Shown in pieces: positions 1-8,926 of a DNA stretch of 64,000 nucleotides. This DNA comes from CAZFHZ01 sp964519015 (GTDB lineage Bacteria > Blakebacterota > Blakebacteria > Blakebacterales > CAYUVJ01): NCBI GenBank assembly GCA_964519015.1, contig CAZFHZ010000005.1, positions 10,741 through 74,740 on the forward strand. The letters are read 5' to 3'. The notes under the pieces were generated by a model. It was not told the DNA's origin, made no database searches, and saw only the letters and a program-made list of their open reading frames with translations. Positions within the stretch are counted from its first letter, which is position 1. Each line of letters starts with the position of its first letter. A program made the translations under genes and the position numbers.

Positions 1-340
1 CCAGGATACCGGCGAGCGCGGTCGCATCGAGCACGCCGGCCAGAGCCAGGGCGATGGTCACCGCGGCGGCCGAGCGGAAGGAGAGATCGAACAGGGGCGG
101 GCCGATACCGGCCAGCCTCCGCAGCAGGAGGGCCGGCCCCAGCAGCAGAGCGGTGGTGAGCAGCGCTGCCCGGAGCCGTTGTCCGGACAGGCGGCAGAGT
201 AAAGCCCAGAGCAGCACCAAGCCGGTCGCCGACGCGAGTTCGATGCCCCGGGCCGGACGCAGCAGCAGGCAGGCGGCCAGCAGCAGCAGGGCGGCGGCCA
301 GGCGCGCGCCGGGGGCCAGCCGGCCGACGGGGGAGGTCAC
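1..340 (-). CDS. ECF transporter T-component-like membrane protein (EcfT/CbiQ type), partial
   Basis: The gene runs off the left edge, so only about 113 N-terminal residues are visible. It starts at a GTG (340-338) that overlaps the TGA of the upstream S-component/methyltransferase gene by 4 bases, which indicates translational coupling. The visible part is very hydrophobic, with leucine/alanine-rich membrane segments separated by short arginine-rich loops. That layout resembles the N-terminal half of EcfT/CbiQ, the transmembrane scaffold joining an S component to the ATPases of an energy-coupling-factor importer. The diagnostic C-terminal coupling helices lie outside the window, so the call rests mostly on position next to an S-component-like gene. 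Confidence 0.5.
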   Translation of the reverse strand, partial: MTSPVGRLAPGARLAAALLLLAACLLLRPARGIELASATGLVLLWALLCRLSGQRLRAALLTTALLLGPALLLRRLAGIGPPLFDLSFRSAAAVTIALALAGVLDATALAGIL

Positions 341-1593
341 GGGGTCCCGTTGCGGATCGCACTGACCCGGTAGCCGTCGGACTCGTCCCGGCATTCGGTG
401 ACCGTGAAACCCGCCCGGGTCAATAGTGCGGCCAGCCTTTCGGCCGGCTCCAGCCGATGCCGGCCGACCGGCCCGCCGGCCTCGCGGTGGATACGATCGA
501 TGGTCGCCCGCCCGTCCAGATGCCAGACGTGCAGGGCGCCGCCGGGCCGGAGCAGGCGGTGGAGTTCATGCGCCACCCCGTCCGGGTCTTCGAAGTGGGG
601 CCAGGCCGCATAGCAGAGGACGCGGTCCACACTTCCCGGCGGCAGGGGTACGCAGGAGGCCTCCGCCTGATGGAAGCGCACCCGCCGGTCGGAGTGTTTG
701 GCCCGGGCCCGTTCGAGCATGGCCGGGGCCAGGTCGACCGCTTCGATGGCGGCTCGGGGGCCGAGCCGCTCCAGCAGTACCCCGGTCAGCACCCCGGTAC
801 CGCAACCCAGGTCGAGCACCCGCTCGTCCGGCCGCAGGTCGAGTTCCTCCAGTCCGGCGTGCAGGGCGGGGAGGATGCGTTCCAGCGGCATCTGCGTGTC
901 CCAGTCGGCTGCCCGCCGGTCGAACCAATCGCGCAGGACGGCCGCCCGGGTCGCCCGATCCGGCCGGGGCGCGGGTTCCCCCCACCCGGAGAGGAGCGGA
1001 GCGGGAGCCAGTCGGACCACTCCCGGGATGACGATAAGCATCAGGACCAGTCCGGGCAGTCCACTGACCAGGGAGGCAACCGAGAGGAAGGCGGGGGGAA
1101 GTTCGAGGAGCAGACCGAGCCCCCAGCCGAAGCCGAACTGAAGCATTCGTCCGACCAGCAGAACAGGCACCAGCACGATCAGCACATCCACCACCCGCGC
1201 GGGTCCGGAAGGTCGGGGAGCACGGCGGCGGGACCGCCAGCGCCACCACCGGGAGGCCAGACCGGCCATGACGGCCAGCTCGAGGGCCATGGCGGGAGCG
1301 ACCGGCGGATACCAGGGGGGCATGCCGGTGGTCAGGGCGGAGAGCAGGGGGATGAGCCCGGCAGTGATCGCCGCCGGCCCCGGTCCGACCAGGAAAGCGA
1401 GCGTCATCAGCGGCAGATACATGGGGAGGAAAACCGAACCGAGGTGGACCAGGTGGAAGAGGGCCGGCAGCAGCAGCGCGGCCGCGCCCAGCAGTCCGGC
1501 ATAGATCACCTCGCGGGCCGGGATCGGCCCTGCCGGGGAGTCGTCGATCGCCAGGCCGGTGGCTTCCGGAAGATCGACCGGGTCGGCCGCCAT
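337..1593 (-). CDS. ECF S-component-like membrane domain fused to a class I SAM methyltransferase
   Basis: The protein has 418 residues. Residues about 28-200 form five or six hydrophobic segments, with a loop reading PMYLPLMTLAFLVGPGPA, that resemble the substrate-binding S component of an energy-coupling-factor importer. Residues about 215-418 are a class I SAM-dependent methyltransferase: motif I VLDLGCGTGVLTG lies near 259-270, followed by an acidic motif II (AVDLAP) and a C-terminal substrate region. The gene lies 1 bp after the TonB receptor and overlaps the following EcfT-like gene, so the three probably form one uptake operon. The membrane-methyltransferase fusion is unusual. The transported substrate cannot be read from sequence; corrinoid, haem, a metal complex or a vitamin are possible. 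Confidence 0.7.
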   Translation of the reverse strand: MAADPVDLPEATGLAIDDSPAGPIPAREVIYAGLLGAAALLLPALFHLVHLGSVFLPMYLPLMTLAFLVGPGPAAITAGLIPLLSALTTGMPPWYPPVAPAMALELAVMAGLASRWWRWRSRRRAPRPSGPARVVDVLIVLVPVLLVGRMLQFGFGWGLGLLLELPPAFLSVASLVSGLPGLVLMLIVIPGVVRLAPAPLLSGWGEPAPRPDRATRAAVLRDWFDRRAADWDTQMPLERILPALHAGLEELDLRPDERVLDLGCGTGVLTGVLLERLGPRAAIEAVDLAPAMLERARAKHSDRRVRFHQAEASCVPLPPGSVDRVLCYAAWPHFEDPDGVAHELHRLLRPGGALHVWHLDGRATIDRIHREAGGPVGRHRLEPAERLAALLTRAGFTVTECRDESDGYRVSAIRNGTP

Positions 1594-1594
1594 C

Positions 1595-3562
1595 TCAGTG
1601 CTCCCGCCCGCCCAGGGCGTAGCCGACCTCGACCATCAGGTGACGCCCCGGCATCGGGTAGCCCCACATCGCCTGGTAGGCGGTATCGAGGGCGTTGCGC
1701 AGGTGGAGTGCGACCTCCAGACCCGCCACCGGATGAAGTCGGGCGCTCAGGTCGGCCAGCAGGTAGTCGTCGAGGGGATGCAGGATCGGCACCGGGCTGG
1801 ACCCCCACTCGGCCCCGGTCAGTCCGCGCACACCCAGCAACCGGCCCGAGAGTACCACCCCCGGCAGCCGCCAGCCGGCCAGGGCGGTCAGCTTGGTGCC
1901 GGGGCTGTTGAAGACCGGTTGGCGCGACCAGAGCCGGCTCCAGGAGACATCGAGGGTGAACCGGTCGGCGGCCCGCCACTGCAGGGCGAGCTCGGCACCA
2001 TCCCGCCGGGCTGCGCCGGTGTTGACCCAGCGGGGGGGCGGGCCCTCGAAGGCGATCAGCTCGGAGCCGTCGAGACGGAAGAGCACGACATCCAGGTGGA
2101 GCCGGTCACCCAGGTCGCGGGTCAGGCCGATCTCACGGCTCCAGAAGAGGTCGGGCCCAAGTTCCGGGTTGGCCGGCAGCCAGTAGTAGAGCTCGCGGAT
2201 CGAGGGGCTGCGCAGGCCGCGGGCGGCCGACAGGCGGAGCGAGGTCGCCCCGTCCACGGCGACCACCAGCCCCGCCTGGGGCAGGCCGGCCTGGCCGAAA
2301 CGCTCGTGGTGCTCGACCCGCAGTCCGGCGCTGGCGATCAGGTGTCCGGCCAGCACCTGCTGGGTGTGCAGGTAGGGTCCGTACTCGGTCAGGTAGCGGT
2401 CGCCGTAGTCGGTCGTGGCGTCGTGGGCGAGGCCGCCGTAACGCTTCCAGTCGAGACCGACGGTGGTGATGTTGGTGGCGGTGGGGCGCAGGGTGAGACG
2501 GCTCATCACTCCGTGCAACCGGTCACGTGAGGACCAGCCGTCGAAGAACTCGTGCCGGCCGAAGTTGCCGTGGACCCGCACCTCCCCTTCCCAGGCTCGG
2601 GCCTGGTGGGTGAGGGTGGCATCCCCTCCCCAGCGCAGCAGGTCGTACCAGTGGTCGACCCGGGGGGCGGAGGCCGGACCCGGGTCGAGTACCCGCACGT
2701 CGGCCAGGTTGGCGTTGAATTCCAGGTGGGTGCCCAGCCCGATCTCGGCGCCGGCCCGGGCCACCAGGTGGCGGCCCCGGTAGTCGGCATCGGGACGGTG
2801 GCCGTCGGTGCGGCGGTCGGAGAGGGAGAGCCGGTAGTCCCAGGTTCCCAGCCGGCCGGCCTGGCTGAGTGTGGCGCTACGGGTGCCGAAGGCTCCGGAG
2901 CCCAGCTCCAGGTGGGTTCGGGAGCCGCGCGCGGGTCCCCCCGCCGAGATCAGGTTGATGATCCCGCCGGTGGCATTGGTGCCGTAGAGGAAGGAGCCCG
3001 GTCCGCGGATCACCTCGATCCGGTCCACTCCTTCCAGGGTGAACTCATCCGCGATGGTGCAGCCCATCAGCCCCATGAAGTCGGGCCGCCCGTTGCGCAG
3101 GATGAGCACGTGGGTGTTGGCATCCCCCCCCAGCCCCCGCAGACTAAGCTTGCCGGCCGCCTGGCCGGCTGCGCCGTAGCCCATCACCCCCCACGAAGTG
3201 AGGTAGAGGCCGGGGACCAGGTGCTGGACCGCCTCGAGGGCGGAGCCGGTGGCGAAACCCTCCAGCGCCGGACCCTCCAGGACGGTCACACTGGCGGCCA
3301 GTCGGCTCGGCGGTGCGGGCACCTTGGGGGCCGTGACCAGCCGCGGCTCCAACTCGTAGAAGCGCCGGGTGTCGGGGGGGGGGGTCCGGCGGGCGGTGGT
3401 GGTGCTTCCGGCCTGGGCCATGGCCGGTCGGGGACAGGCGAGCGAACCGGAGAGGGCGAGGAGGAGGCAGACTCCGAACCGGAGCGGGACGTTCCGGACG
3501 GCGACGGATCGAGCCGCCGGGGGGTGTGCGCATCTGATGATGACCTGCCGCGGGCCGGGCAT
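1595..3562 (-). CDS. TonB-dependent outer-membrane receptor
   Basis: The protein has 655 residues. A signal peptide ends near residue 48-51 (AMAQAG). A plug domain follows, with the family motif GVDRIEVIRGPGSFLYGTNA and then GGIINLIS, and a long C-terminal region of alternating beta-strands ending in a short aromatic-containing tail (VEVGYALGGREH), as in BtuB/FepA-type receptors. It would import a scarce ligand across the outer membrane using TonB energy. It is first in an operon with an ECF-type inner-membrane importer. An 11-base G run (C on the coding strand) sits at codons 60-63, just after the signal peptide, and could slip. No cobalamin riboswitch is recognisable upstream. Confidence 0.9.
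   Translation of the reverse strand: MPGPRQVIIRCAHPPAARSVAVRNVPLRFGVCLLLALSGSLACPRPAMAQAGSTTTARRTPPPDTRRFYELEPRLVTAPKVPAPPSRLAASVTVLEGPALEGFATGSALEAVQHLVPGLYLTSWGVMGYGAAGQAAGKLSLRGLGGDANTHVLILRNGRPDFMGLMGCTIADEFTLEGVDRIEVIRGPGSFLYGTNATGGIINLISAGGPARGSRTHLELGSGAFGTRSATLSQAGRLGTWDYRLSLSDRRTDGHRPDADYRGRHLVARAGAEIGLGTHLEFNANLADVRVLDPGPASAPRVDHWYDLLRWGGDATLTHQARAWEGEVRVHGNFGRHEFFDGWSSRDRLHGVMSRLTLRPTATNITTVGLDWKRYGGLAHDATTDYGDRYLTEYGPYLHTQQVLAGHLIASAGLRVEHHERFGQAGLPQAGLVVAVDGATSLRLSAARGLRSPSIRELYYWLPANPELGPDLFWSREIGLTRDLGDRLHLDVVLFRLDGSELIAFEGPPPRWVNTGAARRDGAELALQWRAADRFTLDVSWSRLWSRQPVFNSPGTKLTALAGWRLPGVVLSGRLLGVRGLTGAEWGSSPVPILHPLDDYLLADLSARLHPVAGLEVALHLRNALDTAYQAMWGYPMPGRHLMVEVGYALGGREH
3374..3384. 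repeat. 11-base poly-G (coding-strand poly-C) tract in the TonB receptor
   Basis: Eleven consecutive G on the plus strand encode Thr-Pro-Pro-Pro just after the receptor's signal peptide. Loss or gain of one base would abolish the receptor reading frame. Poly-C/poly-G tracts in surface receptor genes are known phase-variation switches in other bacteria. G runs of 8-9 occur elsewhere in this window, so composition alone may explain it. Confidence 0.6.
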
Positions 3563-3668
3563 GGGGCGACTCCGGGATCTCGGGTCCGCGGGCGGGCGGG
3601 GCAGAACCGGGAGGAGGATACGCCCTGAGGCAGGTGGGTGCTACCATAATTTACATTCGTGTTATTGG

Positions 3669-3687
3669 GGCCCGGGGGGACCGGGCC
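3669..3687 (-). terminator. GC-rich hairpin after the DUF302 gene, before the TonB receptor
   Basis: A 7-bp perfect stem (GGCCCGG/CCGGGCC) with a 5-base loop lies 21 bp past the DUF302 stop on the minus strand. An AT-rich stretch (about 3645-3668, containing ATAATTTACATTCG) follows and is the only AT-rich patch before the TonB gene, so it may hold that operon's promoter. There is no clear U tract. Confidence 0.4.
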
Positions 3688-3708
3688 GCCATCCCGGCGT
3701 CGGAGGGC

Positions 3709-4110
3709 TCAGATCCGCTCCAGCACCCGCCGCAGACGGCTATCCACCTCGACGACCAGGTCGGCCATGGCGGCGTTGTCGACCACCTGGAACATCTCGG
3801 CCGGATTGACCAGTGAGACGATGCTCCCGGTGCCGGCCTCATCCTCCATGACCACCACGTTGCAGGGGAGGATCAGCCCGAGGAAGGGCTCCGCCTCGAG
3901 GGCCTGATGGGCGATGGGGGGGTTGCAGGTGCCCAGGATGACGTAGCGGCGGAAGTCCACGTCGAGCTTCTTCTTCAGGGTGGCCTTCACGTCGATTTCG
4001 GTGAGCACCCCGAAGCCCTCGGTCTTGAGCGCTTCGACCGTGCGGGTCACCGCCTCCGCGTAGTCCACGCCGGGGAGTTCCCGGGTCATTCCGTAGATCG
4101 GTTCCGGCAT
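3709..4110 (-). CDS. DUF302 family protein
   Basis: The protein has 133 residues, the usual length for a single-domain DUF302 protein. The N-terminal half holds the family pattern (FGVLTEIDVKATLKKKLD, then YVILGTCNPPIAHQAL), and the middle contains the characteristic LPCNVVVMEDEAGTGS. There is no signal peptide or membrane segment, so it is probably cytoplasmic. The biochemical role of DUF302 is not established. It is downstream of the S41 peptidase gene on the same strand but separated by 63 bp and a palindrome, so it may be transcribed separately. Confidence 0.85.
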   Translation of the reverse strand: MPEPIYGMTRELPGVDYAEAVTRTVEALKTEGFGVLTEIDVKATLKKKLDVDFRRYVILGTCNPPIAHQALEAEPFLGLILPCNVVVMEDEAGTGSIVSLVNPAEMFQVVDNAAMADLVVEVDSRLRRVLERI

Positions 4111-4130
4111 CGTTGGAATCTCCAGTCTAG

Positions 4131-4146
4131 GGCGGCTGCAGCCGCC
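4131..4146. terminator. 16-bp perfect palindrome between the S41 peptidase and DUF302 genes
   Basis: The sequence GGCGGCTGCAGCCGCC is a perfect palindrome 28 bp downstream of the peptidase stop on the minus strand. It could act as a weak terminator or attenuator. There is no U tract, and a protein-binding site is equally possible. Confidence 0.35.
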
Positions 4147-4173
4147 GTCCCTCGTCCGATGTGTCCCGGCGGT

Positions 4174-5682
4174 TCAGGGTTCAAGGGATCGCTCGCGGAT
4201 AAGGGCGAGCGTCCGTTCCAATACACGGTCGCGCCCCACGCCCAGGTCGGCGGGAGTGGGGACGACCTCGACATCGGGGAGCACTCCCCGCCCATCGTCT
4301 ACCCCGGAGGGGCGCAGGAAACGTTTGTGGCTCACCCCGATCGCCAGATGGGTAACGGGCAGGTAGAAGGTGTAGACGTCCCCGAAGTGGGACGCGAGTC
4401 CCCCCGTCTCCCCCCCGACCAGGGTGCCGAAACCGTAATCTTTGACCGTGGCTGCGAACATGGTCGCGCTCGAGAAGGTACGGGCCCCGATCAGGACGTA
4501 GACGGGGCCGGCATAGCGTAACGGATTCGGTTTAGGTGGGACGGGATCCATCTGGTAGGTGACGATCTCGCCATCACGAGCCCAGAACATACGCCGCGCG
4601 TCGCCATGGAACAGGCCGATCACCCGCCCCGGTACCCAGCGGATCCACCACGGGGCCATCGACATGTAGTAGGCTTTCACCGGCCGGCTAATCTTCACGT
4701 CCATGCGGGCGACCTGGATGAAGGGACGGTCGGCCAGGTAGCCGAGCAGGGCGTCCCCCAGACCGGAGTTACCTCCCCCGTTCTGGCGCAGGTCGATAAT
4801 GAGCGCCTCGATTGATTCCTGCCGGATCTGTCCGAACATCTCCTTGAGGAAACCGTTGAAGCGGGCCGGGTCGGAGAAGGAACGAAAATCGAGATAGCCG
4901 ACCTGACCTTCCTGAAGGCGCCGGAACTCGTAGGGGGGCGGCGTCGGTACGGTGGGGCGCCCGGAGAGTCGCCGGGCCCGTTCCCGCAGGGTGTCCAGGG
5001 GCGCGCCAGCGGCCTCGACGAGGCCTGGCGTGCCGTCCGGCCGGACCACTTCGAGCGTGAAGGAGTCTCCCCAGCCGTAGAGGAGCGGGAAGAGGGAGCG
5101 CAGGTTGTTCTGCAGCCATTCGATCCGGGTGCTCCACCGCTCGGCGCTGAGCAGCGGCGTGAGTTCATCCACCAGCGCGGCAACCGGGCGGCCGTTGATC
5201 GAAAGGACCTCGGAACCGGGCGGCAAGAGCGGTTCAGGGAGCAGTTCCCGGCTGACGTAGGCCCGCCGGTCCTGCAGGTCGAGCTCCCAGGGCAGGAGCG
5301 GACCGCCCGACTGGAGATAGCTGTTCAACTCCTCCATGGGTAGTCTGGCGGCGGTGTGGCCGTCGCCGAAGAGAGCCACGATGGGCGCCACCAGGCGCCA
5401 GTAGGCGATACGGTCCAGGCCGTCCGTCAGCGTGCCCTCGAGCACCCGCCGGACCGAGTCGGCCCGGGCCGGCGAGAGGTGTGCATGGAGGTCGGGGTGG
5501 ACGGTCTCGAGCATCCGGTAAAGGTGGTCGGTATCGGCCAGCAGCTCCGCCCGGGTGAAGGAGCGGCCGAGACTCTCCGGCTCCGTCGGCCGCCCGGCTA
5601 ACCGGGTGTGAGAGGCGCAGCCGGCCAGCAGGATGGCGAACAGCAGCAGGAGCGGCGGTCGGTGCAGACGGCGTGGGCTCAT
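4174..5682 (-). CDS. S41 family peptidase lipoprotein (tail-specific protease type)
   Basis: The chosen ATG at 5682 places a lipoprotein signal peptide at the N-terminus (PPLLLLFAILLAGCAS, lipobox Cys near residue 20), giving 502 residues. The C-terminal half carries the S41 core: IIDLRQNGGGNSGLGDALL, then ARTFSSATMFA with the presumed nucleophilic serine, then TLVGGETGG. The central region (SINGRPV, about residues 150-190) has the look of a PDZ-like segment. It should be an envelope-anchored protease, although some S41-like lipoproteins of this type have no known substrate. It is divergent from the aldo/keto reductase gene, with 149 bp between them. Confidence 0.85.
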   Translation of the reverse strand: MSPRRLHRPPLLLLFAILLAGCASHTRLAGRPTEPESLGRSFTRAELLADTDHLYRMLETVHPDLHAHLSPARADSVRRVLEGTLTDGLDRIAYWRLVAPIVALFGDGHTAARLPMEELNSYLQSGGPLLPWELDLQDRRAYVSRELLPEPLLPPGSEVLSINGRPVAALVDELTPLLSAERWSTRIEWLQNNLRSLFPLLYGWGDSFTLEVVRPDGTPGLVEAAGAPLDTLRERARRLSGRPTVPTPPPYEFRRLQEGQVGYLDFRSFSDPARFNGFLKEMFGQIRQESIEALIIDLRQNGGGNSGLGDALLGYLADRPFIQVARMDVKISRPVKAYYMSMAPWWIRWVPGRVIGLFHGDARRMFWARDGEIVTYQMDPVPPKPNPLRYAGPVYVLIGARTFSSATMFAATVKDYGFGTLVGGETGGLASHFGDVYTFYLPVTHLAIGVSHKRFLRPSGVDDGRGVLPDVEVVPTPADLGVGRDRVLERTLALIRERSLEP

Positions 5683-5831
5683 GCAGGGAGCATAACGCCG
5701 GTGGCCCTTCCGTGCAGCCCGGTTCCGGAAGCGGGTTGCCGCCGCGGGCCGGGACGGCCTATCGTGCCGGTGCCCGCCGCCCAACCGGACCCGGATGTCA
5801 CCGGGTCCCCAGCCTCGGAGTCCCACCGGAG

Positions 5832-6812
5832 ATGGAGTACACAGAGCTGGGCCGGACCGGTCTGAAGGTCAGCCGTATCTGTCTGGGCTGCATGTCGTTC
5901 GGCAGCAAGAAGTGGCGCGAGTGGGTGCTGGAGGAGGAGGAATCCCGCCCCATCATCCAGGCGGCCCTGGAGGCCGGGATCAACTTCTTCGATACGGCCA
6001 ACATGTACTCGCTGGGAGTGAGCGAGGAGATCACCGGCCGGGCGTTACGCGATCTCGTCCGGCGGGACGAGGTGATCATCGCCACCAAGGTCTTCTACCC
6101 GACGAGCGATCGGCCCGGTGACCGCGGGCTCTCCCGCCGCCACATCATGGAGCAGGCCGGCGCCTCACTGAAACGGCTGGGGACCGACTACATCGACCTC
6201 TACCAGATCCACCGCTGGGACTACGAGACCCCGATCGAGGAGACCCTGCAGGCGCTCGACAACCTGGTCCAACAGGGAAAGGTGCGCCACCTGGGGGCCT
6301 CCAGCATGTGGGCGCATCAGTTCGTCCGGGCCCTGCATCTCTCCGAGCGGCGAGGCTGGGCCCGCTTCGAGACCATGCAGAACCACTACAACCTCCTCTA
6401 CCGGGAGGAGGAGCGGGAGATGAACCCGCTCTGCGTGGCCGAAGGGATCGGCTTGATCCCCTGGAGCCCTCTGGCGCGCGGGCTGCTGACCGGGACGCGT
6501 TCCCGCTCCCGGCCGGAACCGACCGTGCGAGCCCGCACCGACGACTACGGCCGGAAGGTCTACACCCCGGAGGTCGACTTCGAGGTGGTGGAACGGCTCA
6601 TGGAGGTGGCCGGAGAGCGGGGGGACCACCCGGCCGCGGTGGCCCTGGCCTGGCTGCTCCACAAACCGGGGGTGGCGGCTCCCATCATCGGGACCACCCG
6701 GCTCGAACACCTGCAGCCGGCCTTCGAGGCGGTGGACCTGAGCCTGTCAGAGGATGAGCTGCGACGGCTGGAGGAACCCTACCGTCCGCATGCCGTCCAA
6801 GGACACGGGTAA
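5832..6812 (+). CDS. Aldo/keto reductase
   Basis: The protein has 326 residues, typical of a single-domain NADPH-dependent aldo/keto reductase barrel. The catalytic tetrad is visible: Asp and Tyr in FFDTANMYSLGVSEE, Lys in IIATKVFYP, and His in YQIHRWDYETPIEET. The NADPH-binding C-terminal part is present (PIIGTTRLEHLQPAFEAV). The start ATG at 5832 gives the usual family N-terminus (MEYTELGRTGLKVSRICLG); GGAG immediately precedes it. Sequence resembles the YajO/general-stress branch, but the substrate is unknown. The next gene begins 24 bp downstream. Confidence 0.9.
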   Translation: MEYTELGRTGLKVSRICLGCMSFGSKKWREWVLEEEESRPIIQAALEAGINFFDTANMYSLGVSEEITGRALRDLVRRDEVIIATKVFYPTSDRPGDRGLSRRHIMEQAGASLKRLGTDYIDLYQIHRWDYETPIEETLQALDNLVQQGKVRHLGASSMWAHQFVRALHLSERRGWARFETMQNHYNLLYREEEREMNPLCVAEGIGLIPWSPLARGLLTGTRSRSRPEPTVRARTDDYGRKVYTPEVDFEVVERLMEVAGERGDHPAAVALAWLLHKPGVAAPIIGTTRLEHLQPAFEAVDLSLSEDELRRLEEPYRPHAVQGHG

Positions 6813-6836
6813 GTCGCGGAGCAACGGAGGACCGTG

Positions 6837-8138
6837 ATGACGGTGGACGGAACATCGGCCGTCAGTCGGTTCGAGCGGGTCCACTGGAGCGGACCTGAAC
6901 GCTATCTCGGTCTGCTCGCAGTCCTGGCCATCGGGGCCGCCCCGGCCATCCGGCCGCTCGAGGAATGGATGGACGCGCAGCCCGGGCGGGCGTTGCTGCT
7001 CCTCTCGGCGGTCACGCTGTGGTTGTTCTTCTTCCCTTTCCTCGTCGCCCGCGCACGAGGGGTACGAGGACTCTTCCGTCCTCCACCGATGATCCGGCTG
7101 TTGCGCGAGGGTGTGCTCGCGGTGCCGCTGACGATCGTCGCAATGCTCATCGAATTCATCGCCTTTATGGCCATGATGATCTTTTCACGCGGCCACATAG
7201 AGCCGGTCGATTCGTTAGGGCTCCGGGGCATCCAGCTGTCACTTCCGCTCATGCTCGTTGTGTTCCTCCTGGTCTGTGTAGTCGTCCCCCTGACCGAGGA
7301 GGTCTATTTCCGGGGATTCCTCTACCCGGCTCTGAAGAGGCGCTTCCCGTTGTGGGTGGCCGCCGTGATTCAGGCCGCGCTCTGGTCCCTGCTTCATGAG
7401 TACCCTGCCCCCCTGATCGTCGCCTTGTTCCTGGTGGGTCTTTTCCTGGCCTGGATCTATGAGCAGCGGAGGACCCTGGTCACACCCATCGCGGTGCACA
7501 TGATGATGAACGCATTCGTGCTACTACCGGTCCTGGTGCTCATGGCCGTCAACAGGCACCAGCCGGCATCAGATTGGGTCGAAGCGGGACGCGAACCCGG
7601 ATGGCTACGAAGCACCCTGGTCACCCGGAGGATCGAGATCAAGGAGACCGCTCTGCAGCAGCGGCTGTGGGCGATCGAACACCTGGGACTGGCCGGAGAA
7701 TGCGATTGGAAGGCCGAAGTGGCGGCACTGGATACCATCAATGCGCTCTTCCCGACTCAACACGAAGAGATCGAGAAAGCGCGACTCGGCTTGGCCGAGA
7801 TCTACCTGTTGCGACTCGATGATACCCGACGGGGTATCCTCGCGGCCCGGATGGTGTCGGAAGCTCCGGCCGCCGACGTCCGACGGGGCATCTGGGCATT
7901 GCTCTTGGAGTCCGGCGGATTGTTCATCCTCGGAGAAGAGGAGGCCGGTGTCAGGACACTGGATGCGGCGAGGTCACTCCTGGCCCTTCATGGAGACCAC
8001 CCCGATCTGCGTTCCTGCCGGATCCAGATCGAATCGGCCGTCGACACCACCGGGACCGGATCTGCTGCCGGGGATCAGGAAGAGGATCGGAATCGAACGA
8101 TCCGGCATATTCTCCAGAACTATGCCGAACACCACTGA
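6837..8138 (+). CDS. CPBP family intramembrane glutamic endopeptidase with a C-terminal soluble extension
   Basis: The protein has 433 residues. Residues about 25-240 contain roughly seven membrane segments and the CPBP (CAAX protease/bacteriocin-processing) signatures: TEEVYFRGFLYPAL with the paired Glu and Arg, the second-motif His in LLHEYPAP, and a third-motif His in PIAVHMMMNAF. Residues about 250-433 form a soluble helical extension resembling tetratricopeptide-type repeats (LGLAEIYLLRLDDTRRG), which the basic family lacks. ATG 6837 is preferred over GTG 6834 because GGAGG lies 6 bp upstream. The gene abuts the convergent RDD gene with no gap. Confidence 0.85.
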   Translation: MTVDGTSAVSRFERVHWSGPERYLGLLAVLAIGAAPAIRPLEEWMDAQPGRALLLLSAVTLWLFFFPFLVARARGVRGLFRPPPMIRLLREGVLAVPLTIVAMLIEFIAFMAMMIFSRGHIEPVDSLGLRGIQLSLPLMLVVFLLVCVVVPLTEEVYFRGFLYPALKRRFPLWVAAVIQAALWSLLHEYPAPLIVALFLVGLFLAWIYEQRRTLVTPIAVHMMMNAFVLLPVLVLMAVNRHQPASDWVEAGREPGWLRSTLVTRRIEIKETALQQRLWAIEHLGLAGECDWKAEVAALDTINALFPTQHEEIEKARLGLAEIYLLRLDDTRRGILAARMVSEAPAADVRRGIWALLLESGGLFILGEEEAGVRTLDAARSLLALHGDHPDLRSCRIQIESAVDTTGTGSAAGDQEEDRNRTIRHILQNYAEHH

Positions 8139-8879
8139 TTAACCGCCGGAAGCCTTCTGTTTCATGACGGTGCCGGCGACCGCCAATCCGACATAAAGCA
8201 CCACAAGAACTACCAGGAGGATCCTGCGCCCGGTCCCGAGCGGCCCGTGGATCACCCGGAAACGGCCTTCCCGGTCCCATTCAGTGATACCGCGGCTCTT
8301 GAGACGACCGTGGCACGCCGCCATGGCGAATAAGTTGACCAGAGGGATCCCCAGACCCATCCCGCGGAACCAGATCGAGAATACCCGCCCCAGCGCCCGG
8401 CCGAACGTGAGCACATCACCTGTCGCAGTACGGACATCGATCCGCAGGAACCACTTGCCGATCGTGGTTCCATAAAGAGCGAAGGCGATTGCCTCCACGA
8501 AGTTGTAGAGGAACAGAGACACCATGCCCGTGACCCAATTGGGTATCTTCGGGAGCAGGGGTGCGAAGGCCATGAGCAGGGTGGCCACCAGCACTCCCCA
8601 GAGCTGTACGTCGATCATCCGGGCGCAGAAGCGCAGCCAGGGATGAGGGACGGCCAGGGAGGACTCTTCCTTGAACCTGTCCCAGGCTTCCTTATCGGTG
8701 AAGGAACCGGGATCCTCGGGCGGGAGTGCGTCGTCGGTTTCCACGATCCGCCCCTGGGAAGGCGACCGGGGCTGATCCTGGACCCGGTCGGTGTATCCGT
8801 GTCGGGAGGGCGGTGAGATTCTACCTTCGGCCGACCGGGATGTTAACCGGAATGAACTCCAGGTCGCGTATCCCGGCAT
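8139..8879 (-). CDS. RDD family membrane protein
   Basis: The protein has 246 residues. A polar N-terminus of about 85 residues precedes an RDD domain that begins RFCARMIDVQLWG, where the family's charged residues lie in the first helix. Several membrane helices follow, including GTTIGKWFLRIDV, typical of the second half of the domain. The C-terminus has a final single helix. RDD proteins are proposed transporters or membrane-stress proteins, and no precise role is established here. AGGAAGG precedes the ATG at 8879. It is divergent from the DUF5686 gene (47 bp between starts) and convergent with the CPBP gene, whose stop codon is directly adjacent. Confidence 0.85.
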   Translation of the reverse strand: MPGYATWSSFRLTSRSAEGRISPPSRHGYTDRVQDQPRSPSQGRIVETDDALPPEDPGSFTDKEAWDRFKEESSLAVPHPWLRFCARMIDVQLWGVLVATLLMAFAPLLPKIPNWVTGMVSLFLYNFVEAIAFALYGTTIGKWFLRIDVRTATGDVLTFGRALGRVFSIWFRGMGLGIPLVNLFAMAACHGRLKSRGITEWDREGRFRVIHGPLGTGRRILLVVLVVLYVGLAVAGTVMKQKASGG

Positions 8880-8926
8880 TACCTTCCTGAGTGTGGCCCG
8901 TGCGGCCGCGTGATATTCTGACGACC

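Noticed and set aside
3563..3708. Cobalamin riboswitch before the TonB receptor operon
   Set aside because: The 146-bp region is too short and lacks any recognisable B12-box; only a hairpin and an AT-rich patch are visible.
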